Assembly: GCA_036925085.1 (NCBI GenBank)
Contig: JAUPFP010000013.1
Coordinates: 2,605,001 to 2,669,000 of the forward strand
Origin: Brachycybe producta
Lineage: Eukaryota; Arthropoda; Diplopoda; Playtdesmida; Andrognathidae
DNA: 64,000 nt
Direction: 5' to 3'
Shown piece by piece: positions 57,944 to 64,000 of the stretch. Positions within the stretch are counted from its first letter, which is position 1. Each line of letters opens with the position of its first letter. A model generated the notes under the pieces. It saw nothing but the letters and a program-made list of their open reading frames with translations. It made no database searches and had not been told where the DNA came from. The position numbers were made by a program, and so were the translations under genes.

Positions 57944-58499
57944 GTAAGTGTCATTTTCAGATTTGTCTTTTTTTTTCATAACGTTTTCAGTTCGGCCCCC
58001 CCCCCCAACACGTAGCCATTTCAAAATACGCAAATGAAATGGAACACTTCAATACATTCCTGGTTTAACTGTAAAAGACAGTCGGCTCGTGCATAAAATG
58101 TTTGGATTCTTTTCATTGTAATACATTGTCAACCACAGCCCCCTGCCACCTCTGACAACAATTTATAGTAGAACTCGACCGCTCGAAAGTGGTCCATGTG
58201 TCAACAGAGATACTTTATTTTTGGAAGCAACATTAAGAAAAAAAAAGTGTTTTAGAAATCGGAATTAGGAACTGAATCATTTAGACGTATTTTCATGTTT
58301 GTATGTTTAAAAACAAACTTTTCAACACAATTTATAAGTTGACTACTTTTTAAGTATTGTTTTTAATTTTACTTATTTTGTTTACAGTGACGTCGCTATT
58401 AAAATTTTATTTACACAGATGACAACACGAACATTTTTAAGTGGTTCAGTAACTCTTCTAATCTCCTAAATAAACACTTTCAATTTCTTTTTAAGATGT

Positions 58500-58765
58500 C
58501 TTTGTGAACAGCTGATTTTTGAACTCTGGTTTATCTTGCATTTCAAGAGCAAGAGCAACAACACTAAAGAAATAATTAAAAATAGAAAGGTCGCCGATAC
58601 ACTTAATAGTATTTTTATGTTCATATCTTTCAAAATAAACTTAAGGACAAAAATTATAACATATTCTTCTGCTTAAAAGTTGGTGTCATTTTCAAAAAAG
58701 TGACATCAACATGAAAATACTTTTAAGTGATTAAGCTACCCTTCTAGTTTCTAAATCAAGTTTCT
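58500..58765. mobile_element. foldback repeat, GTAGCTCAATCACTTAA family
   Basis: The left side TGAACAGCTGATTTTTGAAC and TTCATATCTTTCAAAATAAA is answered by GTGACATCAACATGAAAAT and AAGTGATTAAGCTACCCTTC then TAGTTTC. Confidence 0.7.
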
Positions 58766-59700
58766 CATCATTTTTGCTTCTGAAATACAATATAACTTAA
58801 GAGATCTATTCCATAAAGCTCATCATCTTAGTTCTCCTTAATATGCCCATTTTGCAAAGGGTTATTCTTGAGATGGGATTTCTCATCAACAGATGGCAGT
58901 GTTGTAGTGTTTGGCTTGTTTGTAAAAAAATATAATAAAAATGTAAAATAAGAGTTTTATAGAATATTTTAGAATCGTTGATGTTTAACCAACGATAGAA
59001 TTAGACCCATAAAGATAAGTGCCACGTTAAAAATGATGAACATAACAAATGCTTCTTGTTATTATTCAACCCACTTTAAACAAAATCTAGAAAAAAGGAA
59101 AAGAAAGAAATTTCGAGACTATGCTTTTTATGGAATTACACACATGAAACATGCCTTATTTTATTAACTATCCGAATATGGACGTTTGTTAGAGAACGGA
59201 GCTCACGTCAGAAGGAGGCATAAAAGGTACATTTAGTATTGTTTAAGCCCCATAGCCAAGATATGGTTGTGTTCAGTTCCTGATTAAATTAAAATTAAAT
59301 TATTGATTTTTAAAAAGAGTTCGGTCAACTTTTAACATGAAAAGGAGCCTCAAACGTAACAAACGTCTCTTAAGCTGCGTTGCTTCCGAAACGCTTAGGA
59401 ACTGAAGGCACAAAATGTTTTCGAAAGTCATTTTACCACAGATTAGAAGTTTGTATCTAAATCAAAAATATACAGCGTGTTCTTTAAAGTCTGGAATCGT
59501 AGAAATACGAAAAAATGGCAATAGGCCTACATAGAATGTGTACACTAGTGTTCCTGATACACAAATTCAGCCAGCGATCACACGGTGAACGTCATGAATT
59601 ACTGTGTTACATATGCATAAAAAAGGGGTTTATGATTTTATGAGACTCCCTGTATTTTGTTTTTCTATCAAAACCAAATTTTTTTGGGGTACTTCAAGAT

Positions 59701-59979
59701 CAATGGTTCCCAAACTTTTTTTTTTAATACAGCACAGTATTTTTTGGATGTATAAATCGCGACAAACTAGTATACCACGGTGCACATACACCCTTTGGCA
59801 ACCACTGGTTTAGTGTGTACGTGTGTAATAAGGACAGTTTTACTTATTTTGCTTTTCCAATAGTTAAATTTTTTTTGAAAATAATAAAACTATATTAAGT
59901 TATTAACACATTCAACATTACATACAAACGTTTGTGGCGTACCTAGCAAAACTCACGAGACACTCTTTCGGAATCACTG
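59701..59979. mobile_element. hAT-like non-autonomous element (CAATGGTTCCCAAAC ends)
   Basis: Starts CAATGGTTCCCAAACTTTTT and ends TTTCGGAATCACTG, imperfect complements of the CAGTGGTTCCCAAAC-type terminus seen in many animal hAT elements. A second inward end (TTTGGCAACCACTG) lies at 59792-59806. No matching 8-bp flanks, so it is old or truncated. Confidence 0.65.
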
Positions 59980-60178
59980 CCTTAGAGCAATTGCGAACTA
60001 TTGGGACAATAGGATTATATGTTTTTTTTTTAGAAAAAAAAGCATTATGAAGTTCTTTTCATGTAATGAATAGGTCATTTAGGAAACTTAGGACCTTATA
60101 TTGAGAGACTAGTCCGTTATAACAAGAGTCACAACTCTAAAACTCTTGGTTATTCGTTGTTTAAGGTGAAATAGAATG

Positions 60179-60377
60179 TGTTTTAAAAACTAGAACGGTA
60201 GCTGAGAATCACTTATTATAGTAGTATTTTCATGTTAATATATTTCAAAATAAACTTTTTATATACAAACATTAAAAAAAATATCTCCTGCACATAAAAG
60301 CTTATTTTAATAGATAGTAAACATGAAAATTACCTTTTAAGTGATTGAGCTATCTTTCTAGTTTCTAAAACGCTTTC
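60179..60377. mobile_element. foldback repeat, GTAGCTCAATCACTTAA family, well-preserved copy
   Basis: GTTTTAAAAACTAGAACGGT at the left and GATTGAGCTATCTTTCTAGT then TTCTAAAACGC at the right. Paired AAAATAAACTTTTT and AAAAGCTTATTTT blocks lie inside. Confidence 0.75.
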
Positions 60378-61013
60378 AATTTTTCCAGACACCACCAAAC
60401 AACAGATTTTTCCATGGGCTTATTTTTTTTTTGACATTTGATTATTTAAAGCAATTTTATATGTTGTCATCGTTAAATTTGAAAAGTAATAAGAAACATA
60501 AAAAGAAAACCGTTTTCGTTTTCGTTTTTTGTCTTTGTGAACGTCATTACGTAAAAATAAGGGTAAGGAAATATGTCTAATAATAATGTAAAGGGACTTG
60601 TTTGTTGTCTTTGATTATTTTATGCATATCTAATTCTCACGAGAACATGAATATTTTCTTTTCTCTGTTGTATTTTTTTTCCCCGTCTGTCTCACGTTGC
60701 CTTTACTAGAACTCCTAAGTCAATTTTGGTTTCTTCTTTACTTTGTCAGGTTTACATCATTTTTTTTTCTTGCAAATTTTTTTTTCTGTTCGAAACAGAC
60801 GCATAATTTGAATACATTGCCGTTTCCTTGCGTTCATTTCTTTTTCTTAAAAAAAAAAGAAAAATAGTTTTTCGAGGCTTTGTGTCTTGTTGCGTTTATT
60901 ACATTTAAAAAAAGTGAACAAAATCTAAAATTCGTTTTATTTTTTAAATTTTGTTTTACTCTCTTTTCTTCTACACTTGCCCTGCATAAAATAAACTGAT
61001 GTGTATAAAAATA

Positions 61014-61186
61014 TAGAACTACATTGAGTAAAAATTTGAAGCCCTGCCCTGCCCAACCCAGCCCATGAGATTTTATGCTGGGCCCAGCCCACAAAGCCCA
61101 CCAGGCCAATGGGTCTTTAACATAAATATGCTGATCCAAGCCTAGCCCAAAAGCCCACCATCCCATGGGCTTTGTGTAGGTCTCTA
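61014..61186. mobile_element. hAT-type MITE with GGGC-repeat core, copy 3
   Basis: The right end GTGTAGGTCTCTA is intact. The left end reads TAGAACTACATTGAG, lacking four bases of TAGAGACCTACATTGAG. Flanks do not match, so the duplication is lost. The first 60 bp closely follow the copy at 43996. Confidence 0.8.
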
Positions 61187-61384
61187 ATTTCCACACTAAA
61201 TGGTTCACAAGTTCACATGCTTACCAAGAAAAGAAACTACCCCATTAACGGCTCTAATATGTTTATTTTATTGATTGGTCAGTGAGGAATATGTTATACT
61301 TTTATTAATGTGTGAAATAATATGTGGTTCAGTTCTATATATTTGTAAAGAACCCCAAGCGAGAAGTGATCAAACACGCCTTCC

Positions 61385-61503
61385 AAACCCATGATGCCCA
61401 CAAAGCCCACTAGGTCCATAAAGCACACCAGGCCCATGGGCCTTTCACATAAAAATGCCGGCCCAGCCCAACCCATGGGCTGGTGGGCGAAGAGACCTAT
61501 TAT
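61385..61503. mobile_element. GGGC-core MITE, copy 4 (left end missing)
   Basis: In inverse orientation it follows the copy at 3634 through GGCATTT-TATGTGAAAGGCC and GGCCTGGTG, ending at GAAGAGACCTA. The opposite terminal repeat is absent. Confidence 0.75.
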
Positions 61504-61820
61504 AGAACATAATAGCCACAGAGGTGGACAAAAACAAATTAAATACTTAGAAAGCCACCTCTCAAGCCCGAAGTTTTTGCAGAAAGTTTGAAATGTTTCA
61601 ATATAATCTGTTGAATGTGATAATTTCCATTTTGTAAGGAAATGCATTTTTAGGGTCGAAATATGAAGATAAATGTCTTATTGTGGTCAAGGTTTAGTCG
61701 TGTCCCACGTAATCCCCAACAGTTCGTTTATATCAGTTGAAGCCACTAGAGATTTGGAGGCCCCGTCTTTTCATGAAAACCCTCTCATGAGTACGAGTGG
61801 AGATGATGCTTAAAAAAGAA

Positions 61821-61837
61821 GGGGGGGGGGGGGGGGG
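61821..61837. repeat. poly-G run
   Basis: About 17 consecutive G. Confidence 0.85.
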
Positions 61838-62280
61838 AATACATATGCAAATATGTATTCTTGTTCTAGGCATTAGCCGTACTTGTTTCTTTTTAAGCTT
61901 GTAACCAAAATGAAGAGTGAAGTTAAATTAGTATTGATTTTTTTAAATCACTTTGATAAATGTGTTCACCCTACAAGAAGAGAAAGAACGGCAATGAAGT
62001 AGTAACATCTACACATTTACGTTAATTAGAACGATTTGCATTTTGCATTTTGAGACAAAAATATGTGCTTAGGGCTAAATTATATATAATTATCTAATTG
62101 GTTAAATAGTTGAGTAAAAAGTTAAATATAGAATAACTTGTGTCCAATTAATTAGGTCAATAAGAATAATCTCTTTTGAGTATTTTTATACAATCTTTTT
62201 CTTCCGTATCATCTCTCAAACTCAAAATAAGTCAATTGATTTAATTCTTATTTGGTTTTTAAGGTGGTTTTAGATTCTAA

Positions 62281-62462
62281 GACCTTGTTTCCATTGGGGT
62301 GGAAATTTTAACTTTTTGAAGATTTCAACTGTTGAAAAATAGAACAAACGTGGCCTTTGCCTATGAATCTATTTTAGTGAATAGTCGGGGAACCACGTTT
62401 ATTCAATTTTTAATCAGTTTAAATTTTCAAGTTCAAATTTTCGCCCCACTGGAAACAAGGCA
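62281..62462. mobile_element. foldback element with TAA target duplication, CCTTGTTTCCA ends
   Basis: CCTTGTTTCCATTGGGG at the left and CCCCACTGGAAACAAGG at the right pair with one mismatch. TAA occurs on both sides (62278-62280 and 62463-62465). Arms continue with GAAATTTTAACTTTTTGAAG and its diverged complement. 182 bp, no coding capacity. Confidence 0.82.
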
Positions 62463-62518
62463 TAAACGCTGTTTCGAATTTTACTTGTTCTAATTTTCAA
62501 GAGGAAAAACTAAGCAAA

Positions 62519-62725
62519 ACTTGAAAATTGTTTAAAAAATTAGAAGTGTAGCTTAAGTAACTGAAAAGAGTATTTTCAAGTTGGATATCTTTTTAAATAA
62601 GATTATTATGTGATTTTAGAAATTGACTAATTTTTAATCAGACTGGTAAAAAATTTTATTTTGAAATATATGAACATGAAAAATACGATTAAAGTGATTC
62701 AGCTACCGTTCTAGTTTCAACAATA
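62519..62725. mobile_element. foldback repeat, GTAGCTCAATCACTTAA family
   Basis: ATTAGAAGTGTAGCTTAAGT at the left; AAAGTGATTCAGCTACCGTT and CTAGTTTC at the right; TTTTGAAATATATGAACATG inside complements the left arm. Confidence 0.65.
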
Positions 62726-62850
62726 AGTTCGATTTCTTTTTAGTCGTTTTCATGAAACGAAGGCACAGATGAGTGTAAAGCAGGGTCCCGTATGATTAGA
62801 AAGTTTCATTTTCTTAAAGCAACGCACCTTCTGAAGGACTTTTTTTATTG

Positions 62851-62871
62851 GGGGGGGGGGGGGGGGGGGGG
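62851..62871. repeat. poly-G run
   Basis: About 22 consecutive G; together with the run at 61821, two long G homopolymers within about 1 kb. Confidence 0.85.
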
Positions 62872-63533
62872 TTGTAAGTGTTTATTAACTACTTATGTGT
62901 AATTTCTTTCTTCACATTTAAATTTATTTAAATTGCTACAAGATCCGAAAACTATAAACAAAAGTGAACCCTGGTAATTAGATTTATAACGTTATACACA
63001 CAGAATATATAATATATATATGTATATACATGTATATATGTATATAGAGATCGTTATATACGGAAGTGGTATTAGCAATTTACTTATAAATCATAACTTT
63101 TTCCTCAGTACATCGTATATTATTTCATGCGTTCATGATCCTGCATTAATCACCTGATTAATGCAACTCACGTACTGACCCGATTTGACCATCTCCGTAG
63201 ATCTCAACACACAAACGCACTTTACTATTTTCCACATTGGGGCTTAACATGGGATTTATCTAAAAAGATTATGTATTTTTTTTACAAATTTTTTTAAAAA
63301 ATGAAAACTAAAAAAATTGACGTTTTTTATTTTGTAAAAATGGTCTTTTACTTAAAGATGTATTTAGGTTCGCAGATTCAGATAGGTCTATTTTAAGTTT
63401 TTCAGAAGCGTCAGAAAAAGAAATTCAAAGTATATTTTTTAAGTAGAAAAGTGTAAAGGAACTGATTTAAAAAAATCTTTGTTGAAAACTGCGATTTGTT
63501 TTTAATTTTTTTTTTACACTGTGGGCCTTTGAC

Positions 63534-63858
63534 AGACAGGCGACTTTTGAAAGACAGTTTCGATGACAAAATGAAGTCTACGGTCACCGGGCTGTTGTCG
63601 CAATGTATTTTCAATGAAAAGAGGTCAACCTTGCCACACAGGCAACATTTAAAACACTGCAGCTCGGTTTTTTTTAAAGTGTACCGGTTTTGGCGACAAC
63701 TTGACTTCATTTTGTCGCCGAAAAGTGTTTTAAAAGTTGTCCGTGTTGCCAAAGATGGGTCGCCATTTTCCATTTCTATAGAAAATACAATACAACGACA
63801 GCATAGCGACCTTTGACTTCATTTTTTCGCCGAAACGTTTCTCAAAAGTCGCCTGTCT
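63534..63858. mobile_element. foldback element, AGACAGGCGACTTTTGA ends
   Basis: Ends AGACAGGCGACTTTTGA and TCAAAAGTCGCCTGTCT are a perfect 17-bp inverted pair. The interior repeats GACTTCATTTTGTCGCCGAA and its complement GACAAAATGAAGTC. The two overlapping frames of 106 and 120 codons on opposite strands arise from this symmetry and are not genes. No target duplication found. Confidence 0.85.
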
Positions 63859-64000
63859 ACCAATGTTCTTAGTCTTTATTATGTTACTTCACATAAATAA
63901 CTCCTCCACATTTTCACAAATTAATTTATTAGTGGACTATAGTCTTGTCGCTGCTGTTCAGTTTGCTAGACTTTCAACTAAGTTCGAATTTTCTAGCATG

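Larger units (their letters stand above)
57944..64000 (+). other. POLD2 downstream region without a recognised exon
   Basis: 6 kb in which a phase-1 exon encoding a VLLVxVPxF-like strand was sought and not seen. If the last exon lies beyond the window this is intron 9. It is filled with foldback elements, two GGGC-core MITE copies, one further hAT-type element and poly-G runs. Confidence 0.5.

Noticed and set aside
61866-61905. Acceptor-like TTGTTCTAG followed by a short open frame, considered as POLD2 last exon
   Set aside because: The 11-codon product has no resemblance to the VLLVxVPxF strand and is too short for the missing C-terminus.
63411-63816. Overlapping 106- and 120-codon frames on opposite strands
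   Set aside because: They mirror each other because the underlying element is an inverted repeat.
1-64000. CRISPR arrays, operons, ribosome-binding sites or phage genes
   Set aside because: The window is eukaryotic: split genes, GT-AG introns, LINE and MITE content. The tandem arrays have no spacer structure.

Overview
This is AT-rich animal nuclear DNA, almost certainly from an invertebrate. Coding sequence is a few percent of the window, is split by GT-AG introns and matches metazoan protein families. The species cannot be named from the sequence. The rest is microsatellites, minisatellites and a dense population of short foldback (MITE-like) transposable elements.

Three protein-coding genes are supported. 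(1) Minus strand, 28320 down to 6272 and probably off the left edge: the first three coding exons of a four-transmembrane claudin/CACNG (TARP, calcium-channel gamma)-like protein. All introns are phase 1 and two are 6-15 kb long. (2) Minus strand, 51561 (possibly 53017) down to 47256: CPPED1, a calcineurin-like metallophosphoesterase, complete except for doubt over its first few codons. (3) Plus strand, 54283 to 57943: POLD2, the regulatory subunit of DNA polymerase delta, nine exons, with the last coding exon not found. CPPED1 and POLD2 are divergently transcribed. The DNA just upstream of POLD2 carries E2F-, E-box-, CCAAT- and DRE-like motifs, as expected for an S-phase replication gene.

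Layout: 1-6271 repeats and foldback elements (probably intron 3 of the TARP-like gene); 6272-28320 TARP-like gene with repeat-filled introns, including a LINE 3' fragment; 28321-47255 intergenic, repeats only; 47256-53017 CPPED1; 53600-53805 a tRNA-like SINE relic; 54110-57943 POLD2; 57944-64000 more foldback elements and no recognised exon.

The mobile-element landscape is the most unusual part. Four elements have perfect 8-bp target-site duplications, which points to hAT-type transposition. Two of these belong to a family with TAGAGACCTACAT ends and a core made of GGGC-rich (GGCCCACCA/AAGCCCA-like) tandem repeats; five copies lie in the window. Two other foldback elements have TAA duplications. 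Several otherwise unrelated elements share an end layout, an AAG-type start followed about 8-12 bp later by a CCACAYG or TTTCCA core. No previously undescribed multi-gene system was found. The genes are housekeeping or membrane genes, and the novelty is in the repeats.
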